Below are positions 11,273 through 25,804 of a stretch of 64,000 nucleotides of DNA, in pieces. The stretch spans positions 17,360,001-17,424,000 of the forward strand of contig OZ059897.1 in NCBI GenBank assembly GCA_964057225.1, given 5' to 3'. Position 1 is the stretch's first letter. The number at the start of each line of letters is the position of its first letter. A model generated the notes under the pieces. That model made no database searches, was not told the DNA's origin, and was given only the letters and a program-made list of their open reading frames with translations. The stretch is from Auanema rhodensis. Its lineage: Eukaryota; Nematoda; Chromadorea; Rhabditida; Rhabditidae. A program made the translations under genes and the position numbers.

Positions 11273-13350
11273 CACGGGAAGCGAGTTTCATACAAGTGCA
11301 CATCACGTGTACATTTAATTAGCATAAATTGAAGTTCACGTGAATTTCAAAGTCATGGTTACCATGCACCAATATGAATAAGAATTTGTTTTTAGACTAA
11401 TGTGGACATGGGGAATCTAATTTTGAAAACCGCATCTCTTTATCTTTCACGGGAAGCGAGTTTCATACCAAGTGCACATCACGTGTACATTTAATTAGCA
11501 TAAATTAAAGTTCACGTAAATTTCAAAGTCATGGTTACCATGCACCAATATCAATAAAAATTTGTTTTTAGACTAATATGGATATGGGGAATCTAATTTT
11601 GAAAACCGCATCTTTTCATCTTTCACGGGAAGCGAGTTACATACCGAGTGCACATCGCGTGTACATTTAATTAGCATAAATTAAAGTTCACGTAAATTTC
11701 AAAATCATGGTTACCATGCATCAATATCAATAAAATATTGTTTTTAGACTAATATGGACTTGGGGAATCTAATTTTGAAAACCGCAACTCTTTATCTTTC
11801 ACGGGAAGCGAGTTTTATACCAAGTGCACATCACGTGTACATTTAATTAGCATAAATTAAAGTTCACGTAAATTTCAAAATCATGGTTACCATGCACCAA
11901 TATCAATAAAAATTTGTTTTCAGACTAATATGGTCATGTGGAATCTAATTTTGAAAACCGCATCTTTTCATCTTTCACGGGAAGCGAGTTACATACCGAG
12001 TGCACATCGCGTGTACATTTAATTAGCATAAATTAAAGTTCACGTAAATTTAAAATCATGGTTACCATGCACCAATATCAATAAAAATCTGTTTTTAGAC
12101 TAATATGGACTTGGGGAATCTAATTTTGAAAACCGCATCTCTTTATCTTTCACGGGAAGCGAGTTTCATACCAAGTGCACATCACGTGTACATTTAATTA
12201 GCATAAATTAAAGTTCACGTAAATTTCGAAGTCATGGTTACCATGCATCAATATCAATAAAATATTGTTTTTAGACTAATATGGACTTGGGGAATCTAAT
12301 TTTGAAAACCGCATCTCTTTATCTTTCACGGGAAGCGAGTTTCATACCAAGTGCACATCACGTGTACATTTAATTAGCATAAATTAAAGTTCACGTAAAT
12401 TTCGAAGTCATGGTTACCATGCACTAATATCAATGAAAATTTGGTTTTAGACTAATATGGATATGGGGAATCTAATTTTGAAAACCGCATCTTTTCATCT
12501 TTCACGGGAAGCGAGTTACATACCGAGTGCACATCGCGTGTACATTTAATTAGCATAAATTAAAGTTCACATAAATTTCAAAGTCATGGTTACCATGCAC
12601 CAATATCAATAAAAATCCAATTTTGAGAACCGCATCTCTTTATCTTTCACGGGAAGCGAGTTTCATACCAAGTGCACATCACGTGTACATTTAATTAGCA
12701 TAAATTAAAGTTCACGTAAATTTAAAATCATGGTTACCATGCACCAATATCAATAAAAATCTGTTTTTAGACTAATATGGACTTGGGGAATCTAATTTTG
12801 AAAACCGCATCTCTTTATCTTTCACGGGAAGCGAGTTTCATACCAAGTGCACATCACGTGTACATTTAATTAGCATAAATTAAAGTTCACGTAAATTTCG
12901 AAGTCATGGTTACCATGCACTAATATCAATGAAAATTTGGTTTTAGACTAACATGGATATGGGGAATCTAATTTTGAAAACCGCATCTTTTCATCTTTCA
13001 CGGGAAGCGAGTTTCATACCAAGTGCACATCATGTGTACATTTAATTAGCATAAATTAAAGTTCACGTAAATTTCGAAGTCATGGTTACCATGCACTAAT
13101 ATCAATGAAAATTTGGTTTTAGACTAATATGGATATGGGGAATCTAATTTTGAAAACCGCATCTCTTTATCTTTCACGGGAAGCGAGTTTCATACCAAGT
13201 GCACATCACGTGTACATTTAATTAGCATAAATTAAAGTTCACGTAAATTTCGAAGTCATGGTTACCATGCACTAATATCAATGAAAATTTGGTTTTAGAC
13301 TAATATGGATATGGGGAATCTAATTTTGAAAACCGCATCTTTTCATCTTT
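11273..13350. repeat. Mixed monomers between HOR-B and HOR-C
   Basis: Twelve monomers: one CATACAAG member at 11273, two AATTTAAAATC members (near 12050 and 12725) and one 145-bp deletion monomer. The length, 2078 bp, equals 12 x 176 minus 34 as these variants predict. No dominant HOR seen. The order around the deletion monomer resembles that in HOR-D around 24.4-25.3 kb. Confidence 0.75.
12503..12647. repeat. 145-bp deletion monomer, copy 1
   Basis: Monomer lacking 31 bp (phases 115-145). The junction reads AAAAATCCAATTTTGAGAACC. The retained CCAATTTT is a known variant of the normal CTAATTTT (for example 1040-1047), and AAT is present at both ends of the missing segment, giving 3 bp of microhomology. 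It carries the GAGAACC substitution found in all six such monomers. Confidence 0.9.
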
Positions 13351-16300
13351 CACGGGAAGCGAGTTACATACCGAGTGCACATCGCGTGTACATTTAATTA
13401 GCATAAATTAAAGTTCACGTAAATTTCAAAGTCATGGTTACCATGCATCAATATCAATAAAATATTGTTTTTAGACTAATATGGACTTGGGGAATCTAAT
13501 TTTGAAAACCGCATCTCTTCATCTTTCACGGGAAGCGAGTTACATACCAAGTACACATCACGTGTACATTTAATTAGCATAAATTAAAGTTCACGTAAAT
13601 TTCAAAGTCATGGTTACCATGCACCAATATCAATAAAAAATTGTTTTTAGACTAAGATGGACATGGGGAATCTAATTTTGAAAACCGCATCTCTTTATCT
13701 TTCACGGGAAGCGAGATACATACCGAGTGCACATCGCGTGTACATTTAATTAACATAAATTAAAGTTCACGTAAACTTCAAAGTCATGGTTGCCATGCAC
13801 CAATATCAGTAAAAATTTGGTTTTAGACTAATATGGATATGGGGAATCTAATTTTGAAAACCGCATCTCTTTATCTTTCACGGGAAGCGAGTTTCATACC
13901 AAGTGCACATCACGTGTACATTTAATTAGCATAAATTAAAGTTCACGTAAATTTCAAAGTCATGGTTGCCATGCACCAATATCAATGAAAATTTGTTTTT
14001 AGACTAATATGGACTTGGGGAATCTAATTTTGAAAACCGCATCTCTTTATCTTTCACGGGAAGCGAGTTTCATACCAAGTGCACATCACGTGTACATTTA
14101 ATTAGCATAAATTAAAGTTCACGTAAATTTCAAAATCATGGTTACCATGCACTAATATGAATAAGAATTTGTTTTTAGACTAATATGGACATGGGGAATC
14201 TAATTTTGAAAACCGCATCTTTTTATCTTTCACGGGAAGCGAGTTACATACCGAGTGCACATCACGTGTACATTTAATTAGCATAAATTAAAGTTCACGT
14301 AAATTTCAAAGTCATGGTTACCATGCACCAATATCAATGAAAATTTGTTTTTAGACTAATATGGACATGGGGAATCTAATTTTAAAAACCGCATCTCTTT
14401 ATCTTTCACGGGAAGCTAGTTACATACCGAGTGCACATCGCGTGTACATTTAATTAGCATAAATTAAAGTTCACGTAAATTTCAAAGTCATGGTTACCAT
14501 GCATCAATATCAATAAAATATTGTTTTTAGACTAATATGGACTTGGGGAATCTAATTTTGAAAACCGCATCTCTTCATCTTTCACGGGAAGCGAGTTACA
14601 TACCAAGTACACATCACGTGTACATTTAATTAGCATAAATTAAAGTTCACGTAAATTTCAAAGTCATGGTTACCATGCACCAATATCAATAAAAAATTGT
14701 TTTTAGACTAAGATGGACATGGGGAATCTAATTTTGAAAACCGCATCTCTTTATCTTTCACGGGAAGCGAGATACATACCGAGTGCACATCGCGTGTACA
14801 TTTAATTAACATAAATTAAAGTTCACGTAAACTTCAAAGTCATGGTTGCCATGCACCAATATCAGTAAAAATTTGGTTTTAGACTAATATGGATATGGGG
14901 AATCTAATTTTGAAAACCGCATCTCTTTATCTTTCACGGGAAGCGAGTTTCATACCAAGTGCACATCACGTGTACATTTAATTAGCATAAATTAAAGTTC
15001 ACGTAAATTTCAAAGTCATGGTTGCCATGCACCAATATCAATGAAAATTTGTTTTTAGACTAATATGGACTTGGGGAATCTAATTTTGAAAACCGCATCT
15101 CTTTATCTTTCACGGGAAGCGAGTTTCATACCAAGTGCACATCACGTGTACATTTAATTAGCATAAATTAAAGTTCACGTAAATTTCAAAATCATGGTTA
15201 CCATGCACTAATATGAATCAGAATTTGTTTTTAGACTAATATGGACATGGGGAATCTAATTTTGAAAACCGCATCTTTTTATCTTTCACGGGAAGCGAGT
15301 TACATACCGAGTGCACATCACGTGTACATTTAATTAGCATAAATTAAAGTTCACGTAAATTTCAAAGTCATGGTTACCATGCACCAATATCAATGAAAAT
15401 TTGTTTTTAGACTAATATGGACATGGGGAATCTAATTTTAAAAACCGCATCTCTTTATCTTTCACGGGAAGCGAGTTACATACCGAGTGCACATCGCGTG
15501 TACATTTAATTAGCATAAATTAAAGTTCACGTAAATTTCAAAGTCATGGTTACCATGCATCAATATCAATAAAATATTGTTTTTAGACTAATATGGACTT
15601 GGGGAATCTAATTTTGAAAACCGCATCTCTTCATCTTTCACGGGAAGCGAGTTACATACCAAGTACACATCACGTGTACATTTAATTAGCATAAATTAAA
15701 GTTCACGTAAATTTCAAAGTCATGGTTACCATGCACCAATATCAATAAAAAATTGTTTTTAGACTAAGATGGACATGGGGAATCTAATTTTGAAAACCGC
15801 ATCTCTTTATCTTTCACGGGAAGCGAGATACATACCGAGTGCACATCGCGTGTACATTTAATTAACATAAATTAAAGTTCACGTAAACTTCAAAGTCATG
15901 GTTGCCATGCACCAATATCAGTAAAAATTTGGTTTTAGACTAATATGGATATGGGGAATCTAATTTTGAAAACCGCATCTCTTTATCTTTCACGGGAAGC
16001 GAGTTTCATACCAAGTGCACATCACGTGTACATTTAATTAGCATAAATTAAAGTTCACGTAAATTTCAAAGTCATGGTTGCCATGCACCAATATCAATGA
16101 AAATTTGTTTTTAGACTAATATGGACTTGGGGAATCTAATTTTGAAAACCGCATCTCTTTATCTTTCACGGGAAGCGAGTTTCATACCAAGTGCACATCA
16201 CGTGTACATTTAATTAGCATAAATTGAAGTTCACGTAAATTTAAAATCATGGTTACCATGCACCAATATCGATAACAATTTGTTTTTAGACTAATATGAA

Positions 16301-17572
16301 CATGGTGAATCTAATTTTGAAAACCGCATCTCTTTATCTTTCACGGGGAGCGAGTTTCATACCAAGTGCACATCACGTGTACATTTAATTAGCATAAATT
16401 AAAGTTCACGTAAATTTCAAAGTCATGGTTGCCATGCACCAATATCAATGAAAATTTGTTTTTAGACTAATATGGACTTGGGGAATCTAATTTTGAAAAC
16501 CGCATCTCTTTATCTTTCACGGGAAGCGAGTTTCATACCAAGTGCACATCACGTGTACATTTAATTAGCATAAATTAAAGTTCACGTAAATTTCAAAATC
16601 ATGGTTACCATGCACCAATATCAATGAAAATTTGTTTTTAGACTAATATGGACATGGGGAATCTAATTTTAAAAACCGCATCTCTTTATCTTTCACGGGA
16701 AGCGAGTTACATACCGAGTGCACATCGCGTGTACATTTAATTAGCATAAATTAAAGTTCACGTAAATTTCAAAGTCATGGTTACCATGCATCAATATCAA
16801 TAAAATATTGTTTTTAGACTAATATGGACTTGGGGAATCTAATTTTGAAAACCGCATCTCTTCATCTTTCACGGGAAGCGAGTTACATACCAAGTACACA
16901 TCACGTGTACATTTAATTAGCATAAATTAAAGTTCACGTAAATTTCAAAGTCATGGTTACCATGCACCAATATCAATAAAAAATTGTTTTTAGACTAAGA
17001 TGGACATGGGGAATCTAATTTTGAAAACCGCATCTCTTTATCTTTCACGGGAAGCGAGATACATACCGAGTGCACATCGCGTGTACATTTAATTAACATA
17101 AATTAAAGTTCACGTAAACTTCAAAGTCATGGTTGCCATGCACCAATATCAGTAAAAATTTGGTTTTAGACTAATATGGATATGGGGAATCTAATTTTGA
17201 AAACCGCATCTCTTTATCTTTCACGGGAAGCGAGTTTCATACCAAGTGCACATCACGTGTACATTTAATTAGCATAAATTAAAGTTCACGTAAATTTCAA
17301 AGTCATGGTTGCCATGCACCAATATCAATGAAAATTTGTTTTTAGACTAATATGGACTTGGGGAATCTAATTTTGAAAACCGCATCTCTTTATCTTTCAC
17401 GGGAAGCGAGTTTCATACCAAGTGCACATCACGTGTACATTTAATTAGCATAAATTGAAGTTCACGTAAATTTAAAATCATGGTTACCATGCACCAATAT
17501 CGATAACAATTTGTTTTTAGACTAATATGAACATGGTGAATCTAATTTTGAAAACCGCATCTCTTTATCTTT
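13351..17572. repeat. HOR-C: 6-mer (1056 bp) changing to 7-mer (1231 bp)
   Basis: Twenty-four monomers: 6-mers at 13351-14406 and 14407-15462, a 7-mer at 15463-16693, and five monomers of a second 7-mer at 16694-17572. The diagnostic monomer has GAGATACAT, ATTAACATAAA, AAACTTC and CAGTAAA, and starts at 13703, 14759, 15815 and 17046. The 7-mer form carries a linked pair absent from the 6-mers: CGATAACAATTTG with ATGAACATGGTGAATC, and a following CACGGGGAG (16342, 17573). The same run of markers begins HOR-F at 34121. Confidence 0.85.
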
Positions 17573-18977
17573 CACGGGGAGCGAGTTTCATACCAAGTGC
17601 ACATCACGTGTACATTTAATTAGCATAAATTAAAGTTCACGTAAATTTAAAATCATGGTTACCATGCACCAATATCAATGAAAATTTGTTTTTAGACTGA
17701 TATGGACTTGGGGAATCTAATTTTGAAAACCGCATCTCTTTATCTTTCACGGGAAGCGAGTTTCATACAAGTGCACATCACGTGTACATTTAATTAGCAT
17801 AAATTAAAGTTCACGTAAATTTCGAAGTCATGGTTACCATGCACTAATATGAATAAGAATTTGTTTTTAGACTAATATGGACATGGGGAATCTAATTTTG
17901 AAAACCGCATCTTTTTATCTTTCACGGGAAGCGAGTTACATACCGAGTGCACATCACGTGTACATTTAATTAGCATAAATTAAAGTTCACGTAAATTTCA
18001 AAGTCATGGTTACCATGCACCAATATCAATGAAAATTTGTTTTTAGACTAATATGGACATGGGGAATCTAATTTTAAAAACCGCATCTCTTTATCTTTCA
18101 CGGGAAGCGAGTTACATACCGAGTGCACATCACGTGTACATTTAATTAGCATAAATTAAAGTTCATGTAAATTTCAAAGTCATGGTTACCATGCATCAAT
18201 ATCAATAAAATATTGTTTTTAGACTAATATGGACTTGGGGAATCTAATTTTGAAAACCGCATCTCTTTATCTTTCACGGGAAGCGAGTTTCATACCAAGT
18301 GCACATCACGTGTACATTTAATTAGCATAAATTAAAGTTCACGTAAATTTCAAAATCATGGTTGCCATGCACCAATATCAATAAAAATATGTTTTCAGAC
18401 TAATATGGACATGGGGAATCTAATTTTGAAAACCGCATCTCTTCATCTTTCACGGGAAGCGAGTTACATACCAAGTACACATCACGTGTACATTTAATTA
18501 GCATAAATTAAAGTTCACGTAAATTTCAAAGTCATGGTTACCATGCACCAATATCAATAAAATATTGTTTTTAGACTAATATGGACTTGGGGAATCTAAT
18601 TTTGAAAACCGCATCTCTTTATCTTTCACGGGAAGCGAGTTTCATACCAAGTGCACATCACGTGTACATTTAATTAGCATAAATTAAAGTTCACGTAAAT
18701 TTAAAATCATGGTTACCATGCACCAATATCAATAAAAATCTGTTTTTAGACTAATATGGACTTGGGGAATCTAATTTTGAAAACCGCATCTCTTTATCTT
18801 TCACGGGAAGCGAGTTTCATACCAAGTGCACATCATGTGTACATTTAATTAGCATAAATTAAAGTTCACGTAAATTTCGAAGTCATGGTTACCATGCACT
18901 AATATCAATGAAAATTTGGTTTTAGACTAATATGGATATGGGGAATCTAATTTTGAAAACCGCATCTTTTCATCTTT
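17573..18977. repeat. Mixed monomers between HOR-C and the second HOR-A block
   Basis: Eight monomers. The run at about 17748-18450 (CATACAAG, CTTTTTATC, AATTTTAAAAACC, CATCAATATC, then TTGCC with AAAATATG) has the same order as part of the HOR-F unit near 34.8-35.5 kb, so it is a relative or source of that block. An AATTTAAAATC monomer lies near 18690 and a CATGTG monomer follows near 18834. Confidence 0.75.
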
Positions 18978-21439
18978 CACGGGAAGCGAGTTTCATACCA
19001 AGTGCACATCACGTGTACATTTAATTAGCATAAATTAAAGTTCACGTAAATTTCGAAGTCATGGTTACCATGCACTAATATCAATGAAAATTTGGTTTTA
19101 GACTAATATGGATATGGGGAATCTAATTTTGAATACCGCATCTCTTTATCTTTCACGGGAAGCGAGTTTCATACCAAGTGCACATCACGTGTACATTTAA
19201 TTAGCATAAATTAAAGTTCACGTAAATTTCGAAGTCATGGTTACCATGCACTAATATCAATGAAAATTTGGTTTTAGACTAATATGGATATGGGGAATCT
19301 AATTTTGAAAACCGCATCTTTTCATCTTTCACGGGAAGCGAGTTACATACCGAGTGCACATCGCGTGTACATTTAATTAGCATAAATTAAAGTTCACGTA
19401 AATTTCAAAGTCATGGTTACCATGCATCAATATCAATAAAATATTGTTTTTAGACTAATATGGACTTGGGGAATCTAATTTTGAAAACCGCAACTCTTTA
19501 TCTTTCACGGGAAGCGAGTTTTATACCAAGTGCACATCACGTGTACATTTAATTAGCATAAATTAAAGTTCACGTAAATTTCAAAATCATGGTTACCATG
19601 CACCAATATCAATAAAAATTTGTTTTCAGACTAATATGGTCATGTGGAATCTAATTTTGAAAACCGCATCTCTTCATCTTTCACGGGAAGCGAGTTACAT
19701 ACCAAGTACACATCACGTGTACATTTAATTAGCATAAATTAAAGTTCACGTAAATTTCAAAGTCATGGTTACCATGCACTAATATCAATGAAAATTTGGT
19801 TTTAGACTAATATGGATATGGGGAATCCAATTTTGAAAACCGCATCTTTTCATCTTTCACGGGAAGCGAGTTACATACCAAGGGCACATCACGTGTACAT
19901 TTAATTAGCATAAATTGAAGTTCACGTAAATTTCAAAGTCATGGTTACCATGCACCAATATCAATAAAAATTTGTTTTTAGACTAATATAGACATGAGGA
20001 ACCTAATTTTGAAAATCGCATCTCTTTATCTTTCACGGGAAGCGAGTTTCATACAAGTGCACATCACGTGTACATTTAATTAGCATAAATTGAAGTTCAC
20101 GTGAATTTCAAAGTCATGGTTACCATGCACCAATATGAATAAGAATTTGTTTTTAGACTAATGTGGACATGGGGAATCTAATTTTGAAAACCGCATCTCT
20201 TTATCTTTCACGGGAAGCGAGATACATACCGAGTGCACATCGCGTGTACATTTAATTAGCATAAATTAAAGTTCACGTACATTTCAAAGTCATGGTTGCC
20301 ATGCACCAATATCAATAAAAATTTGGTTTTAGACTAATATGGATATGGGGAATCTAATTTTGAAAACCGCATCTCTTTATCTTTCACGGGAAGCGAGTTT
20401 CATACCAAGTGCACATCACGTGTACATTTAATTAGCATAAATTAAAGTTCACGTAAATTTCGAAGTCATGGTTACCATGCACTAATATCAATGAAAATTT
20501 GGTTTTAGACTAATATGGATATGGGGAATCTAATTTTGAAAACCGCATCTTTTCATCTTTCACGGGAAGCGAGTTACATACCGAGTGCACATCGCGTGTA
20601 CATTTAATTAGCATAAATTAAAGTTCACGTAAATTTCAAAGTCATGGTTACCATGCAGCAATATCAATAAAATATTGTTTTTAGACTTATATGGACTTGG
20701 GGAATCTAATTTTGAAAACCGCAACTCTTTATCTTTCACGGGAAGCGAGTTTTATACCAAGTGCACATCACGTGTACATTTAATTAGCATAAATTAAAGT
20801 TCACGTAAATTTCAAAATCATGGTTACCATGCACCAATATCAATAAAAATTTGTTTTCAGACTAATATGGTCATTTGGAATCTAATTTTGAAAACCGCAT
20901 CTCTTCATCTTTCACGGGAAGCGAGTTACATACCAAGTACACATCACGTGTACATTTAATTAGCATAAATTAAAGTTCACGTAAATTTCAAAGTCATGGT
21001 TACCATGCACTAATATCAATGAAAATTTGGTTTTAGACTAATATGGATATGGGGAATCCAATTTTGAAAACCGCATCTTTTCATCTTTCACGGGAAGCGA
21101 GTTACATACCAAGGGCACATCACGTGTACATTTAATTAGCATAAATTGAAGTTCACGTAAATTTCAAAGTCATGGTTACCATGCACCAATATCAATAAAA
21201 ATGTGTTTTTAGACTAATATAGACATGGGGAACCTAATTTTGAAAATCGCATCTCTTTATCTTTCACGGGAAGCGAGTTTCATACAAGTGCACATCACGT
21301 GTACATTTAATTAGCATAAATTAAAGTTCACGTAAATTTCAAAGTCATGGTTACCATGCACCAATATCAATAAAAATTTGTTTTTAGACTAATATGGATA
21401 TGGGGAATCTAATTTTGAAAACCGCATCTTTTCATCTTT
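18978..21439. repeat. Second HOR-A block
   Basis: Fourteen monomers in two incomplete 8-mers. The first, 18978-20208, lacks the GAGATACAT member; the second, 20209-21439, starts with it but lacks one TTTCATACC member. Markers of the first HOR-A block recur in order: GAATACC at 19131, GCAACTC, GTCATGTGG, AAGGGC, CATACAAG. The last monomer is a chimera with CATACAAG on the left and CAATAAAAATTTG on the right. Private changes include GACATGAGG near 19991 and GTCATTTGG near 20871. Confidence 0.85.
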
Positions 21440-22846
21440 CACGGGAAGCGAGTTACATACCGAGTGCACATCACGTGTACATTTAATTAGCATAAATTAA
21501 AGTTCACGTAAATTTCAAAATCATGGTTACCATGCATCAATATCAATAAAAATTTGGTTTTAGACTAATATGGATATGGGGAATCTAATTTTGAAAACCG
21601 CATCTCTTTATCTTTCACGGGAAGCGAGTTTCATACCAAGTGCACATCACGTGTACATATAATTAGCATAAATTAAAGTTCACGTAAATTTAAAATCATG
21701 GTTACCATGCACCAATATCAATAAAAATCTGTTTTTAGACTAATATGGACTTGGGGAATCTAATTTTGAAAACCGCATCTCTTTATCTTTCACGGGAAGC
21801 GAGTTTCATACCAAGTGCACATCATGTGTACATTTAATTAGCATAAATTAAAGTTCACGTAAATTTCGAAGTCATGGTTACCATGCACTAATATCAATGA
21901 AAATTTGGTTTTAGACTAATATGGATATGGGGAATCTAATTTTGAAAACTGCATCTCTTTATCTTTCACGGGAAGCGAGTTTCATACCAAGTGCACATCA
22001 CGTGTACATTTAATTAGCATAAATTAAAGTTCACGTAAATTTCGAAGTCATGGTTACCATGCACTAATATCAATGAAAATTTGGTTTTAGACTAATATGG
22101 ATATGGGGAATCTAATTTTGAAAACCGCATCTCTTTATCTTTCACGGGAAGCGAGTTTCATACCAAGTGCACATCACGTGTACATTTAATTAGCATAAAT
22201 TAAAGTTCACGTAAATTTCGAAGTCATGGTTACCATGCACTAATATCAATGAAAATTTGGTTTTAGACTAATATGGATATGGGGAATCTAATTTTGAAAA
22301 CCGCATCTTTTCATCTTTCACGGGAAGCGAGTTACATACCGAGTGCACATCGCGTGTACATTTAATTAGCATAAATTAAAGTTCACGTAAATTTCAAAGT
22401 CATGGTTACCATGCATCAATATCAATAAAATATTGTTTTTAGACTAATATGGACTTGGGGAATCTAATTTTGAAAACCGCAACTCTTTATCTTTCACGGG
22501 AAGCGAGTTTTATACCAAGTGCACATCACGTGTACATTTAATTAGCATAAATTAAAGTTCACGTAAATTTCAAAATCATGGTTACCATGCACCAATATCA
22601 ATAAAAATTTGTTTTCAGACTAATATGGTCATGTGGAATCTAATTTTGAAAACCGCATCTCTTCATCTTTCACGGGAAGCGAGTTACATACCAAGTACAC
22701 ATCACGTGTACATTTAATTAGCATAAATTAAAGTTCACGTAAATTTCAAAGTCATGGTTACCATGCACTAATATCAATGAAAATTTGGTTTTAGACTAAT
22801 ATGGATATGGGGAATCTAATTTTGAAAACCGCATCTTTTCATCTTT
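21440..22846. repeat. Mixed block including a copy of 7049-8104
   Basis: Eight monomers. From 21791 to 22846 the order and markers repeat those of 7049-8104 at an offset of 14742 bp: CATGTG, then GAAAACTGC, two CGAAG monomers, TTACATACCGAG with AAAATATTG, GCAACTC with GTCATGTGG, and TTACATACCAAGTAC. As at the first locus, this follows HOR-A, so a HOR-A plus flank arrangement occurs twice. Confidence 0.8.
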
Positions 22847-23022
22847 CACGGGAAGCGAGTTACATACCAAGGGCACATCACGTGTACATTTAATTAGCAT
22901 AAATTAAAGTTCACGTAAATTTCAAAATCATGGTTACCATGCATCAATATCAATAAAATATTGTTTTTAGACTAATATGGACTTGGGGAATCTAATTTTG
23001 AAAACCGCATCTCTTTACCTTT

Positions 23023-23725
23023 CACGGGAAGCGAGTTTCATACCAAGTGCACATCACGTGTACATTTAATTAGCATAAATTAAAGTTCACGTAAATTTAA
23101 AATCATGGTTACCATGCACCAATATCAATAAAAATCTGTTTTTAGACTAATATGGACTTGGGGAATCTAATTTTGAAAACCGCATCTCTTTATCTTTCAC
23201 GGGAAGCGAGTTTCATACCAAGTGCACATCACGTGTACATTTAATTAGCATAAATTAAAGTTCACGTAAATTTCGAAGTCATGGTTACCATGCACTAATA
23301 TCAATGAAAATTTGATTTTAGACTAATATGGATATGGGGAATCTAATTTTGAAAACCGCATCTCTTTATCTTTCACGTGAAGCGAGTTACATACCAAGTG
23401 CACATCACGTGTACATTTAATTAGCATAAATTAAAGTTCACGTAAATATCAAAGTCATGGTTACCATGCACGAATATCAATAAAAATTTGTTTTTAGACT
23501 AATATGGATATGGGGAATCTAATTTTGAAAACCGCATTTTTTCATCTTTCACGGGAAGCGAGTTACATACCGAGTGCACATCGCGTGTACATTTAATTAG
23601 CATAAATTAAAGTTCACGTAAATTTCAAAGTCATGGTTACCATGCATCAATATCAATAAAATATTGTTTTTAGACTAATATGGACTTGGGGAATCCAATT
23701 TTGAAAACCGCATCTCTTTATCTTT
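23023..23725. repeat. Four-monomer cassette, copy 1
   Basis: 703 bp: an AATTTAAAATC monomer, a monomer with TTTGATTTTAGAC, one opening CACGTGAAG and carrying AAATATCAAAG, and one preceded by CGCATTTTTTCATC. This set of rare variants occurs together four times in the window and is used here as a named block. Copy 1 has CACGAATATC in its third monomer. Confidence 0.85.
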
Positions 23726-24428
23726 CACGGGAAGCGAGTTTCATACCAAGTGCACATCACGTGTACATTTAATTAGCATAAATTAAAGTTCACGTAAATT
23801 TAAAATCATGGTTACCATGCACCAATATCAATAAAAATCTGTTTTTAGACTAATATGGACTTGGGGAATCTAATTTTGAAAACCGCATCTCTTTATCTTT
23901 CACGGGAAGCGAGTTTCATACCAAGTGCACATCACGTGTACATTTAATTAGCATAAATTAAAGTTCACGTAAATTTCGAAGTCATGGTTACCATGCATCA
24001 ATATCAATAAAATATTGTTTTTAGACTAATATGGACTTGGGGAATCTAATTTTGAAAACCGCATCTCTTTATCTTTCACGGGAAGCGAGTTTCATACCAA
24101 GTGCACATCACGTGTACATTTAATTAGCATAAATTAAAGTTCACGTAAATTTCGAAGTCATGGTTACCATGCACTAATATCAATGAAAATTTGGTTTTAG
24201 ACTAATATGGATATGGGGAATCTAATTTTGAAAACCGCATCTCTTTATCTTTCACGGGAAGCGAGTTTCATACCAAGTGCACATCACGTGTACATTTAAT
24301 TAGCATAAATTAAAGTTCACGTAAATTTCGAAGTCATGGTTACCATGCACTAATATCAATGAAAATTTGGTTTTAGACTAATATGGATATGGGGAATCTA
24401 ATTTTGAAAACCGCATCTTTTCATCTTT

Positions 24429-24573
24429 CACGGGAAGCGAGTTACATACCGAGTGCACATCGCGTGTACATTTAATTAGCATAAATTAAAGTTCACGTAA
24501 ATTTCAAAGTCATGGTTACCATGCACCAATATCAATAAAAATCCAATTTTGAGAACCGCATCTCTTTATCTTT
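24429..24573. repeat. 145-bp deletion monomer, copy 2
   Basis: Same 31-bp deletion junction and GAGAACC substitution as at 12503. It is followed by a monomer with TTAGCTTAAA, a private change shared with the monomers after copies 3 and 4 only. Confidence 0.9.
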
Positions 24574-25804
24574 CACGGGAAGCGAGTTTCATACCAAGTG
24601 CACATCACGTGTACATTTAATTAGCTTAAATTAAAGTTCACGTAAATTTAAAATCATGGTTACCATGCACCAATATCAATAAAAATCTGTTTTTAGACTA
24701 ATATGGACTTGGGGAATCTAATTTTGAAAACCGCATCTCTTTATCTTTCACGGGAAGCGAGTTTCATACCAAGTGCACATCACGTGTACATTTAATTAGC
24801 ATAAATTAAAGTTCACATAAATTTCGAAGTCATGGTTACCATGCACTAATATCAATGAAAATTTGGTTTTAGACTAATATGGATATGGGGAATCTAATTT
24901 TGAAAACCGCATCTTTTCATCTTTCACGGGAAGCGAGTTTCATACCAAGTGCACATCATGTGTACATTTAATTAGCATAAATTAAAGTTCACGTAAATTT
25001 CGAAGTCATGGTTACCATGCACTAATATCAATGAAAATTTGGTTTTAGACTAATATGGATATGGGGAATCTAATTTTGAAAACCGCATCTCTTTATCTTT
25101 CACGGGAAGCGAGTTTCATACCAAGTGCACATCACGTGTACATTTAATTAGCATAAATTAAAGTTCACGTAAATTTCGAAGTCATGGTTACCATGCACTA
25201 ATATCAATGAAAATTTGGTTTTAGACTAATATGGATATGGGGAATCTAATTTTGAAAACCGCATCTTTTCATCTTTCACGGGAAGCGAGTTACATACCAA
25301 GTGCACATCACGTGTACATTTAATTAGCATAAATTAAAGTTCACGTAAATTTCGAAGTCATGGTTACCATGCATCAATATCAATAAAATATTGTTTTTAG
25401 ACTAATATGGACTTGGGGAATCTAATTTTGAAAACCGCATCTCTTTATCTTTCACGGGAAGCGAGTTTCATACCAAGTGCACATCACGTGTACATTTAAT
25501 TAGCATAAATTAAAGTTCACGTAAATTTCGAAGTCATGGTTACCATGCACTAATATCAATGAAAATTTGGTTTTAGACTAATATGGATATGGGGAATCTA
25601 ATTTTGAAAACCGCATCTCTTTATCTTTCACGGGAAGCGAGTTTCATACCAAGTGCACATCACGTGTACATTTAATTAGCATAAATTAAAGTTCACGTAA
25701 ATTTCGAAGTCATGGTTACCATGCACTAATATCAATGAAAATTTGGTTTTAGACTAATATGGATATGGGGAATCTAATTTTGAAAACCGCTTCTTTTCAT
25801 CTTT

